Shown: positions 41,595 to 53,901 of the stretch, piece after piece | Layout: every line of letters begins with the position of its first letter | How positions within the stretch are numbered: position 1 is the stretch's first letter | NCBI GenBank assembly: GCA_016630955.3 | Contig: CM049992.1 | Location: forward strand, 1,674,001-1,738,000 | Origin: Didymella arachidicola | Taxonomy: Eukaryota > Ascomycota > Dothideomycetes > Pleosporales > Didymellaceae | Direction: 5' to 3' | Length of the DNA: 64,000 nucleotides | Notes under the pieces: generated by a model | The model's input: only the letters and a program-made list of their open reading frames with translations | The model's database searches: none | What the model was told of the DNA's origin: nothing | Position numbers and translations under genes: made by a program

Positions 41595-44500
41595 ATGTCT
41601 ACATTATCACATAATATCCTTCGGATTCCTACTGCCCAACCCATGGATATCACAAGAAGGAAGCAGCAGCCACAACAGCCACGTCAACTCTTGTCTTGTA
41701 CCAAGTGTCGCGAAAGAAAGGTCAAATGTGATCGCACCAAGCCCTGCTCCGCTTGTTGCGCAAGAGGAGCGCCGAAGGATTGCCATTTCGTTGCAGAAGG
41801 TGGTGACTACGCACCAATACAACAATCATACGAACTGCGCAAACTCCGTGCAGAGAACCTTCGACTCAAAGAGCGTTTGCGAACCAGCAAGGTTTCGATC
41901 GAGGACGAGGACTCCGATCAATCATCAGAGTCCCAACGAAGGGATCGGTGCAGGGCGCCATTCACCAAGAAACGTGCAGTACGCCAAAAAAGGTTTCAAG
42001 GCTTCGAGCGGTCTGACTCAATATACTTTGGCGCCCCAGGGATCGCCAACATCATTGCCGACGTGAGTGTAATCGAAGAGCGAACCAGGAACCGTGCTAA
42101 TTTGTATAATAGTTCGCATCTGTCAACCTGACGCCACTCTATGCTCAATCGCTTGCACATCATATGCCCCGTGGCCCAGACATATTTGTTCCGAATTCCC
42201 CATCTACTTATTCGTTTGCCACATTATTTCCAGCTACCCCAGAAGAATGTATACCACAGCTTCTAGACATCTTGCCTCCTCGCACAGAGCTCCAAGAATA
42301 TCTGACCGCCTTCGAAAGACGCGTCTACGTCTGCGCTTTCCCACATCTGCCGATCGAACTTACCAAACCAGAGATCGATCGCTTTCTTGCTGATCCCGAG
42401 AGGAATTCTAGAATGTGTCCAGAGATGTTAGCGTTAGTCTTTGCCGCCATAGCGTTAGGCGCCCAACATTCTGTGTGGGACAAGTGTGCCGGATCGTGGA
42501 GGGCTGAAGTGGTAGATGCGGAGGCTCAGAGGGGCAACGTCTACGGTGAGTATATCTGCATCCTCCGCGAGAGGTTCAACAGTCCTGACCAGTCTCAAGT
42601 TGCTGCCGCAATGCAAGCATTACGTCTTGCGTCTTTCATGCACAAACCATCGTTACTGGCAATCGAGACACTCATCATGATTGGACCTTTCTTGTCCAAT
42701 TCCGGGCGGTTTTTAGACGCGTGGACGCTCTTTGGTACTACTGTTCGATTGGCTCAGGCAATCGGTCTTCACCGTCACCCAAAATATCTTAACCCAGCCC
42801 CTCCCACTCAAGGTGAGTGTGCGATTCGGCAAACGCTCTGGTGGTGGATGCTACACATGGACGAGCAGTATTCCATGACTTTGGGACGCCCACTGGGTAT
42901 AAGCGGCATCGGAGATTGTCCACCGCCACATGAACTGACCACAGATCCGCGCATGATTCGCTTCGGAGAGTTCACCAACCATTTCACCATCTTGGCCCGA
43001 CAAATTTTGAGTAGTGATCAACTGTCGAACGCAAAGATCGATGATTACACAGACCAGCTAAATGGGCTTCTGGATACAATGCCCGAGATGCTCCAATTCA
43101 ACCACTCCTGGTTGGACAAAGAGAAGGAACTCCCCGAATGGCCCTTGAGTGCCATTTCTGCCGGTATGTGCCTTTTACTAACATCAGCATATCGGTCAAT
43201 GCTCACCTTTCGAAGTGTACTACTGCAAAGCGCACACATATCTCATACTTCTGAATCGCCAAAGGAGCGACAAACCAGAGACTCTCCATGGACCTGCTTC
43301 TAAGCTCCCTTCGGCGTTTCGATCAGTCAACAGAACACCCTCTTCACATTCTTCACCAACTACTTCCTTGCCTGATTTGCAACGGGGAAGGCCGATAGTG
43401 CTTGTGTCTGCTGCAGGAATCCTGACGGCTTTCTTGTACTTCTACACCCGAGCGCCAGCATTACTCGTCTCCTGGACCATAGGCCAGCAAGCCTTCAATA
43501 GCTCTATGTTGCTTCTTCTGGACGCTATAGAGACGGGCAATTTGAGCCATGTGAGGAAGGTTGAGCATGCATATGTTGTGTTTCGAGAATTGCAAGATAA
43601 CGGCGTTCACAAGCTCGCACAATTGGCAGTGGAAAAGCTCAGCTGGGGTCTAGATCGATTACGCGTAACGATTGAAGAGCGTGATACACTTCGACCTTGG
43701 GAAGAGACCGATGCCAAATTGACAGCACATGACGCACAATGTGGTGTCAGGGCTGGCTCTCGCGACACAGTAATGGGAGATACAGGCATGGTCCTTCTTG
43801 AAGAACAAGGTCTGCAATCGTACACGACCGAATATTTCGCGCCGTTCACTTGTTTGAGAACAAAAGCTGTGGACAAGGCTGCGACCTCGAGACAGTTGAA
43901 GAAAGAGCAGGATCCGCACGTCCAAGGCTTTCCGGATCACTTGAATGACAGAACGTTGGATAGGTCGGATGAGAGCGTCTCAAATTCGAAAGAGCCACAG
44001 GACCGTGCAAAATCGCCCCTCAGGCGGCCATTTGGACGATATCGTGCGCCGTCATCACAGGAACACTTCCAACCACAAAGCACTGTGACAGACCCCGCCA
44101 CGCCTATGGACCTTGAAATGCCATTAGCGCAAGAGAACCGCAAGGAAGCCTGTGGCTTCTCCGAGTCTCGTCATCAGCAGCAGAGACAATCGCCTCATTC
44201 ACAGCATCGGAAACCACATCAGACCACTCCACCTCCATTTAAATCTCCCGACCAAAGACCGAGCTCCGGAACCGCAACCGGCAACAGTGTTGCATCCACC
44301 CGAACATGGTATCAGCTTGCATCGACACCAAGGAACGAACAAATGTTAGCAGCACAAATGAGACACCACCCATGCCCGGCGCCACACGAGCTCGGGACAG
44401 CGCCACCTCTCCTGCGACCCACCTACTCCTCCCCTTTGACAAGCAAAGTGCACAGTCCTCTCCATGAAGAGCAGTATAGCGTGCATGTACAATGGCCGGC

Positions 44501-44741
44501 GAATCACACCACTTCGATATTAGACAGCGCTGAATCGGGGATGGTCACATCGCCCACGATGGAACAGGAGCATATGATCCCGGACCGCCACCGGGGTGCT
44601 CCACAGCAGCATATGATGTATCAGTATACGATGCCGAACCATTCCATGGTAACAAGCCCCGCTGAAGATGCAGCCAGGATCGTGGAGCAGATGACAGTAG
44701 AACAGTGGAGACGATGGGTAGACAGCGGGGCGCATGCGTAG
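41595..44741 (+). CDS. Zn2Cys6 fungal-specific transcription factor
   Basis: A nuclear regulator of about 1,014 residues in three exons: 41595-42062, 42113-43163 and 43216-44741. The zinc cluster near residues 36-64 reads CTKCRERKVKCDRTKPCSAC followed by CARGAPKDC, and a heptad helix (SYELRKLRAENLRLKERL) follows it. The fungal_trans domain includes DRFLADPERNSRMCPEMLALVFAAIALGAQ, TLIMIGPFLSNSGRFLDAWTLFGTTVRLAQAIGLHRHP and TLWWWMLHMDEQYSMTLGRPLGI. The C-terminal 300 residues are Gln/Pro/His/Ser-rich and disordered. They end with a short ordered segment, AARIVEQMTVEQWRRWVDSG. An in-frame ATG at 41643 is an alternative start. The pathway is unknown. Confidence 0.9.
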
Positions 44742-47224
44742 CATCGTAGTATCGCGGACCCACCCCACTTTGTGTCATGCTGCTTCGGCGCTCTTGACCC
44801 TGCATTTGCATCTGTTCTCGCAGGCCTATCATTGTGTACCATATCAAGTTGCTGGTACTAGGCGTAACATATTTCGACAAAGTATTCGCACCGCTGACGC
44901 ATCCTCTCGAACATACATAGTACATTGAATGAAGAAGCTTATGTAATATACATAGGATGGGCCCGTAACCTCTTCCTACGTGTAATCGCTGTGCTGCGCA
45001 AAGGTCCTCCTCCAATTTTGAAGTTGCCGTCATTGTTACCTAGTCAGCCCCCGCTCGACAAAAAGCATCACAGTTACGGTCCCCGCTTCCCTGCCTTCCA
45101 ACACACCCTTCCGCTCTTGTTAATGTGCCCCTGGACAGCTTGCATACTCTCAAGCCTCCTGCCATTTCAAATCAGGCAATGCAGTACGTAAGAACTGCTA
45201 TCATCGTTTGTCACATTAGGACCCCCATGCCTGCTTTTGGTGGCTGCCACGTCCTTGTCTCTTAGCCTGGCGGCCCTAGCCGTTCAATCCTTCGCGCCAT
45301 CACCATGACTTCCAAGGTTGAGCGGCCGATCGCAACACAGACACACTGGCACCCGCACGTGGGGTGTCGGTGTGCTGTGTCACAACCCAGGTACCAGTTG
45401 TACTGTCTGAAGATCAACACATGCAAGGAACCGAGAACATGTTCATCACCACGAAAACTCGTGATGGTTCACACAAAAACCCGCTCGCCCATCGACTACC
45501 CCTGCAACTGATATGTACTTGCGCTAATCGACCCGTTCCGGTGGTCTGTTTCTATCCTGGTCCTCGGGTACGGGGTGTCAATTCCACGAGTTAGAACACG
45601 ATGCACAAGGACATCATCCTCGATGGGGTCGCACAACAGCGATGCGGAACGCGAGTTTTCCGCAATCCTGCCAAATCGTGCTGCAACATAAGCCGAGCGT
45701 GTCGCTCGCGTGCACTCCAAATGATCGTCGAGTGCACAAATGTAGCAGTGCTCGGAGTACGCCAACAAGCATACGAGAAGCAGATGTCGTCGAGCCTCAC
45801 TTCTGTGTGCAAATCAAAAAATATCGTGGCTTTGCGACATTAAAGCTCGAATATCTGTGGCCAGATAACTCAAGGCCTGGTCCCCACTTTCGCAGCAGTT
45901 GACAAATATACATATGGACCACAGCACCGGCGTCTCGATCGACGTTGCCGATGTTGACACAGTAGGAACTGTATGTGCGAGTCTTTTCGTCTGTAGGGAT
46001 CGTACCCAATTCACGAATTTTGAGCGGGCAACTAATACTGATACTATACCTTATCAAGGTACTTTCTTTTGCGTTCCAGAGCTCGAAGGTGCATACAACA
46101 GAACGAGGCTGCGGCCGTTTGAAGGGCGCTGTCGGCGACCTGCAAGCGAGCCACGGGCGTCAACAGAGTTCGGACCTCTATCGAGCAGCGGTTGAGTGCA
46201 GGATCGAGTATCAGCCGCCCAGCTCGCGTGCGACAATACACGCTAGCTTTACTTTTTTCGGGAGCAGGGAACGCCACCACTGGCTCTCTGCAGATCAGCC
46301 ACAGCGATTGCAGCGCGAGTGACGTACCGAGATCTCATCGGGTTAAAGGCCCTTCTGCGGTCCAACTCTATCGATCCCGCTGATGATGACAAGGAGCCAG
46401 AGATCCCTGTCTCCAACTGACGCCCGGATTCGCATTATGACATACCCCACAACATTCGGACCGTCAAACCGATGGGGATTTCACTCCCCTTCGAGTAACC
46501 ACGCATGCAAGAAACATACGATACTTGCGCCAGCGGCCTGCACCAGCGCCTTGAGCGGCTACCGATCAGATTGGCGGGCGACCTAGTGGATCTTGAGTCT
46601 GCTAATGAAACGTTTATGCAAATTATAGGCGTCGTCGCGTCGGGTTCAGTGTTTGGTCGAGAAGTCGCCGACCTCAGGCAGGGGCTCTGAGAACCCGTAT
46701 CTGGGGTCTTGTATTGTGCTGCGAACACGAGACTCGCAGACTGTTGTGTTAAGCAAGGGAAATAGTGGCCACGGTATATTTCATCCGGCAACGATTTGTC
46801 GACGTATCTTACACACCGCCATCCTCGCGTGCACAAAACTCTTCTATGGCTGCTCAACACTGAACAGAAATCTCTGCGCCCCAAACTGAGAATCACCCTT
46901 GACACTCGGTCACTACGGGACCGGCCCGCTTTGCACTAGGATAGCCTCATGATCTCCCGCTATTCAAGCCATCACGCTCTCCTGCAGGCTCTGGCGAGAG
47001 GGGTTTCTTTCAATCAAGTCAATCGCTACCCAATGCACTGTTTTCGTTCTCGTTGACAGAAACTTGATGGGACTGTCGCTTTCAGTTTCAATGTAGGGTG
47101 TACGGCCCGCTGTATGCGGCTGTGCAGTTGTTGCCAGCTGACTGAAACGCCATGCTTGGTTCGTGTGACGGGCGGGTCTGGATTGCGGTCTGGCATGAAG
47201 ACCACGACGATGTTTCGTCCATTG
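44742..47224. other. Gene-poor stretch, left half
   Basis: About 2.5 kb with only short overlapping frames on both strands. The longest (46435-46905, minus, 156 residues) starts at a GTG and has no recognisable motif. I see no tRNA, no TIRs and no tandem array here. Confidence 0.5.
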
Positions 47225-47640
47225 CTACTTGACTTCCTGAGTATCTTGAAATAGCCTCGCTGCGACAATGACAAGAGTAATCAGCATACCCGTCCCAGCT
47301 GTACAGGAGATGGCTGCGCGATCTGGCCTGAGCGCCACAGCACCCGTTGCGTCTGGCACTTCGATCAGAAGACTACCGAGAGGCGTTGCTACTGCGACGG
47401 CAATAAGCAGATTAAAAAAGAAGCCCGCATACGCCATCCGTTGACACGGACAAAGACGAGCATCGGGACCAGGGACGTGCTTACTGGCCATATCGCTGGT
47501 ATACTGGTCCAATTGACGAACTCAGTGATCATCATGGTGTTGAAAGCGCAAGTTTTGTCGCATGCCCATAGTCCAAAGATACGGCCTAGAGCTGTGGAAG
47601 TACCAAAGCCGCCCATAAGCCCTGCATTCGTCAAGGCTGA
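47225..47640 (-). pseudogene. Decayed MFS (monocarboxylate-type) transporter fragment
   Basis: Two minus-strand frames read consecutively like the second half of a monocarboxylate-type MFS protein. The first has ALGRIFGLWACDKTCAFNTMM, comparable to the conserved GR...G..AD..GRFN segment before TM9. The second, in a different frame, has RMAYAGFFFNLLIAVAVATP and LGSLLIE (the TM11 region), then a final hydrophobic segment with LITLVIVAARLF. A frameshift separates them near 47450, and the spacer is too short for the intervening two membrane helices, implying a deletion. The N-terminal half is not visible upstream. No functional product is expected. Confidence 0.5.
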
Positions 47641-50600
47641 AGCCCGACCGAGCCCGCGAAAACAAGCGTTAAGGACATTCGTAAAAACAGCGCAGCGACT
47701 CTAATAGCCCTAGCTATAGAGAGAGTGAAAAACTCGGGAAGGGTGCATTCTCCGACTGCTCTCGTCAGATATGAGAAGGGTGCCTGTAGTTGCGCGCTCC
47801 TTCCGTACCGCGCAAGAGAGGTTTTTGGACAGAGTGTAGAGTGAGTGTAGGCACAATGCCAAGTCGCAACCTGTGTTATAGAGTTATCACAACTAAATCA
47901 CAAGATCTGCTTCAGGACATATGTCAAGGCTAAATTATGTCTGCGCTATGTTAGAGGGTATATCTATGCCTTATCTTGAGGGGAAAAGGAGCAACTTATG
48001 CGTGTTAACAACACCAACTTAGGGCACCAACACAGTGCGCTTACATCTAAGAAAGTACAGCAAGAACCCATAGGTACAAAGCGTTCGCGCTGCACGCATA
48101 GCCATCGCGTGCAGCGTCATACGGTAGATGGTGAAGGACCCCTGGAGTAAGAGATTCAATAAGCCTTTGGCTGCTAGGGTCTTCTAATCTTATGTGGCGC
48201 AGTATTAACCTGCAACATAATTTCTATGCACGAACACTTAGACCCTGATATATAACCACTGTTGATGAAGTATTATTGTTAACGTGGCTTGGAAGTAGAA
48301 TTGGGGGCTTGAAAAGCGTTAAAAATCAATTTTTGACTGCAATAGCGCTGACAGAACACCAGAACAAAACTCATCGTGCGCCATATTTATTACCAGTGCG
48401 AATGGTACATCGGTGACCGCAATAAGGATACCAGAGTTGCGGAACGTCCAGTCGAGTGCGGACCTCTCGATGAGCGCTTGCTCTGCGAGCGGCAAGGCTA
48501 CCACACCTATCCAACTGTCAGCCTTGATGAGAATATTGGCAATTTCAAACATTCTGCTGGACTAGTGCCAAATCAGGCTATTTGTTGCGGTGTTTACCTA
48601 TGGTAGAAGAGCCGTGCTTGCCCCTACAAGCATACAGGCGTCGTAGAATAGTCTACTGAGCTCGTATAGCGTCAACCTCGTTGCTACCAAGCCATTCCAT
48701 CGATCAAAGTTGCTGAAAGGGCGAAGTAACGGCTATAAAAGTAGTATATTACTTCAAATGAGACCATTTTGAGGGATACCAAACAGGTCTGATAAAAGCT
48801 ACCGGTAAAAGTAATTGTCTGTGCACACTGGTGATAAGAGTAATTGCCTTCAAGACAGCGGGTTGGAGGAAGCCTCAAGCTGTAGTGTAGTCGTTCATCT
48901 AGAAGAGTAGGTGATGGTAGGTAGTAGTAACTGTTCTACCTGATCTGCCGTCCAAGATTATTCCCATGGCATTGGACGACGGTTGTGCTGAGCCTTTGAA
49001 GCTGGTGAAGTCGTTAAGAGGCTCCTACTTAAGTTCTATTCAGCCTGAGAGATGTGAATTTGTGATATTCTAGGAGGAAATCTTATTGTTTTCGTGGAGC
49101 TCTGCGTTGTGGCCGTTGTGCACAGTGATCCTCTTCTCTGCGTATGACAAGTCTCCTATTTGTTTCTCTTTCGGGATCTTCGAGTCATCAGCAGAAGTTG
49201 ACTCTCGGTCGGATTAAAACATGAAAATGAACTGTACTTCCTCATGGATTGTAAGCCCAAGTGATCACCCACTGGAAGACAAGTCAATACTTGCGCCCAC
49301 TCATGCTTCGCTTGTGAGAGACCAAAATTTAAACTTGGCCTGACAAGCCGTGTCATATCATCAGCTGCAAAATGATGGGACCATCCTTCTACTTTATGAC
49401 TGTAAATAAGTCGCTTAGGATTGTAACTCAAAAGATCATATGTAGTGAGTTGTATGTTGCTTCATCACAACCAGCCGCTGAATCAGACCCTCACTACTAC
49501 CAAGAATCCACAGGAGAATTGTTTTTAGCGTTGCCATCGTCAGTATATTTACCCTTCCCTGAAATCACTGCGATTTAATGCCTTCATTGATGTATACCTC
49601 TGCGATGCTTACAAGCCGTACTAGCATGTCTAGCTTATCACTAAAAGAAGGAAAATACCTCTATTATCACATAGCTTACTTGAATCAGTAGTTTCCGTTT
49701 GTAGGGCTGCACTTATTGGGCGCGGTCCTATGTACACTGCACAACACCGATACTCGCGTGGACCGGGCTCGACTTCGTCGTGCTCGAGCGGTGAAAAGCA
49801 TACGAATATTTCGGCTTTTTCGCTCTCGTATGCTCCGCGACCATCTGCACCTCTTATAGCTCTGTCATTGTATAAGCAGAGATTCTCTGATGTTGCTAAC
49901 GGCAAGATACCGCTTTACCTCAAGATTCAATCGGGCAACGTAAAGGTGACCAAGATGACCCTGGCAGCACTCTGTATGATATGAGTGATACTACGAATCA
50001 TCGAATTGGAGCTCCGTTGGCGTGTACCCCGTCATATACATCATGCATCAGTGGGAATGACGAAGCGGTGCTAACACTGACCGAAAAGCAACTACTAAAT
50101 ACAAGATAGCTCGCTACGTTGGATAAATTCCAATGCTTGATTGGCAACTATGCACCTGACATAGCCTGTTCTCTTCGCTGTCGACTCCAAAGCTATCATC
50201 ATCGACCGCTGTCCAGCCTTCGCAGTTTGCGTGAAAGTTTTCTGAACTATGGTGTCTTGTGACTTACGAGGCTATTGCAAGTACAAAGATAGCGGCATGT
50301 ACAAAGAGGCAGCAAGTTGCAGCTCACAACTATCGGCAGTAAGGGCTGACAATAATTCGAAAACGGCGCTGTGATGAAAAAGAGAAGGGATCGTGTATTG
50401 ACGTAAGAATACCACGAACGTAATGAAGAGGAACACCTCTGCGCCGGACGTGATATTCCGAAACATTTCTCTTTGAAAAAAGAACCAAAGATGCTACTTA
50501 TGTATGCGTTTTGTCCTGCCCAGAATGAGACAGGAGCAATGCTGCTGATCACGCCTGCAGCAAGATTTTCAGAAAAATCGCAATTTCGTCATTTTACACA

Positions 50601-50697
50601 TGCTATGCTAATACGCCATATGGACACGGATATCTCTCCCCCTGAGCATTACTCGAAGTCGTAGTCGTCGTCAATACATGTCCCTTGTTTTCCCTGT
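47641..50697. other. Gene-poor stretch, right half
   Basis: About 3 kb, more AT-rich than the coding parts of the window, with no frame above roughly 100 residues and none recognisable. Two minus-strand frames (48319-48552 and 49630-49905) look protein-like in composition but match nothing I know. It may contain old, decayed gene or transposon sequence. Confidence 0.5.
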
Positions 50698-52565
50698 TCA
50701 TCGTCCCATACGGATGACACCGGCATGGACGAGCTTTTGTATCTTGGAGCGAATACCAGGGTTCTTGAGGTGCTCTTGCAGGGCAGCAGGGTCGTCCTTG
50801 GCCTGTTGCAGGATGCTCTGCATGATCGGATCTTGAAGGATGCTGACGATCTGATGACTTGTCAGTATGATGCGCTGAAGTATGCGATGAACTAGGGGAC
50901 ATACCTCTGGGTCGCGCTGAATACGCTCCATTGTCTGCTGCTCAGTCTCGCCCTCACGTGCCGAGTACTGCGCTTGCAGCGCTTTGGTCTCCTGTGTTTG
51001 AATCTCACGAGCGTTCTTACCGTCATCGTGCTCCATAGCCTCAGCGCAGACGTTAATACACTTGTTATACTCCTTCATGACGAAGTAAGCCTGAGCCTTG
51101 CGCAGGTATGCGCGGATGAATTTAGGGTCGAGCTTGATAGCTTGATCGCAGTCTTCGATGGCTGAGGGAAAAGCGAGAAGCTTGATGTAGCAGGCAGCGC
51201 GGTTGGAGTAACCTCGGGGATCTTCTGGTGCCCGCTTGATCATCTCAGTGTATGCTTCGACAGCGGCAGGCCAGTCTGCTTCCTTGAACTTGGCGTTTCC
51301 GAGCTCGCGAGCCTTCTCTGCTTCTTGGGGGTTGATATATGACTCCTTTTCTTGCTTGATCTTCGCCTTCTCTGCTGCGCGCAGCTTGGCAAGGACCTCG
51401 GGTGTGCGGTGCTCTGTCTGTGCCTTCTGGTAGAAATTCACGGCATTGGCGAGATCGCCCTGCTTCTCATACGCAGTGCCAATGCGTGCGTATGCCTTGG
51501 CAATGATCTTGAAGTCGGCGTAGATCTCACGACCGTACTCGATAGCCTGCTGACAAGCCTCGATGCAACCCTGGTAGTCGCCCTTCTCGAATTTAGCAGC
51601 ACCGAGGTTCGTCATGTAGGCAATGTCCTTGTGTGTCTCCCACGCCTTTGTGTAGTTTTCAATGGCCTCGTCGAACTGACGCTTCTTGTAGAACTCGGTA
51701 CCCTTCTTCTTCAGCTCATCAGCCTTGATCTTGTTCTCCTTCGCAGCCTTCTCTTCCTCTGTCTCCTCAACCTCTGGCTCGGGTTCGGGCTCGGGTGTAG
51801 GCTCCTTCTTGGGTTGTGTAGGCGCTGGTCGCGCGTCTGGCATCTCAACATCTTCCTGTACTTCGGTGGCAGCAGCGGCAGCACTGCCCTGCTCTCCAGG
51901 GCCGCCAAACTGCATGTCAATGCCTAAAAGTACGCTCATGACCTGTAGGAAGCGCGGATCCTGCATGAACTCGCCCACGCGGTTAGGGTTGCTCTTCAGC
52001 TGCTGGAGCTTCTCCATGAAAGCGGGATCTGCGAGCAGAGATGCCGTCTTGGGGTTGCCGGCGAGCTTCTGGATCATGTTGGGGTCGTTGAACATGCTAC
52101 CGAGTCCGCCTGATGGGTCACCACCAAGACCGTCCGCTGCAGCTTCCTTCTCGATATCGCGACGGACGATCGCGATGCCAGATTTGGCTTGAGCATTGTT
52201 GGCGTCGAGCTTGAGGGCCTCGTCGAAAGCATCGGAGGCTCCTACGAGATCGCCGGCACCGTGAAGCGCTGTGCCCTTGCGTGTCCAGCCCTTGGGCCAG
52301 TCAGGCTTGATCTCCGTTGTCTTGTTTGCGTCCTCGATGGCTTTCTCCCAGTTCTTCAGCGAAGCATAGGCACCTGATCGGTTTGAGTACAGCACGTGGT
52401 TCGACGGGTCGAGCTCGATAGCCTGAGAGAATTTCTCGCTGTGTCATGTTAGTCGATGGACGTGTTGCTGGGGTGGCAAGTGTTTTGGTGGGGCGCGTAC
52501 ATGGACTCCTCGAACTTCTTCTCCGCAAAGAGCTTGTTGCCCTCTGCCTTGAGCGCGTCAGCCAT
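50698..52565 (-). CDS. STI1: STI1/Hop, Hsp70-Hsp90 organising co-chaperone
   Basis: A cytosolic scaffold of about 583 residues that passes clients from Hsp70 to Hsp90. Exons: 52565-52501, 52438-50905 and 50850-50698. TPR1 starts at once (MADALKAEGNKLFAEKKFEES, NRSGAYASLKNW). A DP1 domain at about 140-195 has FNDPNMIQKLAGNP and LADPAFMEKLQQLK. A Pro/Glu linker (EPEPEPEPE) precedes TPR2A from about residue 262 (ADELKKKGTEFYKKRQFDEA), then TPR2B (ARELGNAKFKEADWPAAVEAYTE). The C-terminal DP2 has ILQDPIMQSILQQAKDDP and ends HAGVIRMGR, the usual STI1 ending. The second intron (54 nt) is a multiple of three with no stop, but splicing it restores the RDPE-IVSILQDP junction. It is divergent from the FolB gene. 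Confidence 0.96.
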
Positions 52566-53047
52566 GATATGGTGTGGGATGTTGAGGTGTTATAAGGGTG
52601 TCCAAATAGCTTGCAGCGAATTGGCGTCGTAGCGCAGACAGAGCTCCTGTGCAGAAATACGTTTGACATTCGCAGCTAGAATGTTCCAGCATGCGGAGCA
52701 CTGGCGGGAGTCCAAGCGTCTGCACGTAAGGCTGAAGGGCGTCATCCCACCATGGCCATGTGCGTCTGGCTAATTGCAACTTCAGCTTGTTCTACAGTCG
52801 TAAGTGCGCCCTTCTGTGGCTTCTATTCCCAAGTCATGAGATGCGACCTGAGTCCACGGTGTCTCTGTCTCTGTCTGCTTCCGTTCAACACCATTGCAGC
52901 CTCCTGCTTATCTACAAGCTTCAAGAACGGGGAAGAGCGTTTGGAGCCACGCTGTACGCACAGGACTGACATAAGACGACAGAACAACTGCACGGTATCT
53001 GAATAGTGTTGTCGTTTCTAAAGTTAATCTCGCAGAGCTAAAACATA
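52566..53047. promoter_or_regulatory. Shared divergent promoter region of STI1 and FolB-domain genes
   Basis: 482 bp between the two start codons. STI1 is heat-shock-induced in yeast through HSF sites. I see clustered GAA/TTC triplets only loosely here (for example CTAGAATGTTCCAGC near 52676-52690, which reads as adjacent GAA and TTC units) and do not claim a verified heat-shock element. Confidence 0.4.
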
Positions 53048-53901
53048 ATGAGCGTTGACAAGGCCCTTGCCCGCCAGGCAGCGTGGAACTCGCAAGTTGC
53101 ACAGAGCGACTGCACAGACAAAATCATCGTGCAAAACCTCGCCGTCACCGTCAATGCCGGTACAGACGTTTGGGGCCGCAGGAAGAAGCAACGAGCGCTG
53201 ATCAGCGTCACTGTCACCCTCAGTAATCACTTCGCCTCTGCATCGTCATCGGACATGGTTGATGAGAGCACTGTCCATTATGGTACCCTGAGCAAGGCGA
53301 TCCAAGGTCGAATTGAAGACGACAGCCTTGCGTGGATGAGCACCGCAGATCTTTCGATAGCGATAGCCGGCATCGTGCGCACAGCTGCTGGCTCAGCACC
53401 AATCTTTGCCATCGAGACAAATGTCTGCTACCTCAAAGGCAGCATGTTTGGTGACGGAGCTGGCCACCAAGCCTCCATCATCACCACAACAGGTATCTAT
53501 TCGAACGTTTTGTACTTGCGCAACGTCCGCATACCATGCCTGATCGGCGTGAACTCCAACGAGCGGCTGCAGAAGCAGCCGGTAGTTGTCAATCTGTGGG
53601 TCGACTGCGTCCCTGCGTCTCGTGTCGACGATTACGCGGCACTCGAGACTGCACTGATTCAGGTACGATCGGCTCAAGTTACCCAGATCTCTCTTCTGAC
53701 AGTTACCAGATCGTCTCGGCAACAGCGTACGAGACACTCGAAAGTCTGTTGGCGTTCGTCGTCCAGGAGCTCAAGACCAAGTTCTTCACCAAGGAGGAAG
53801 ACCAGAACGCATACATTCGACTGCGAATGGAAAAGCCAATGGCAGTGTCATTCGCGGACGCTCCTGCTGTCGAAATTATGCGCTCGCTGAGAGCTGCATG
53901 A
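53048..53901 (+). CDS. Tandem FolB-domain protein (dihydroneopterin aldolase-like)
   Basis: A 268-residue protein in two exons (53048-53662 and 53710-53901) with two successive FolB/dihydroneopterin-aldolase-type domains. The first starts DKIIVQNLAVTVNAGTDVWGRRKKQRALISVTVTL. The second starts NVLYLRNVRIPCLIGVNSNERLQKQPVVVNLWVDC and ends with the helix YETLESLLAFVVQELK and strand AYIRLRMEKPMAVSFADA. In fungi the folate enzyme FOL1 fuses FolB domains to HPPK and DHPS. Here the FolB pair stands alone, so it may be a diverged paralogue acting on pterins, or a non-catalytic relative. I cannot confirm the catalytic Lys and Tyr by eye. Confidence 0.85.

Noticed and set aside
46435..46905. 156-residue minus-strand frame in the gene-poor island
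   Set aside because: Begins at GTG, rich in Ser, Arg and Cys, no domain; likely chance.
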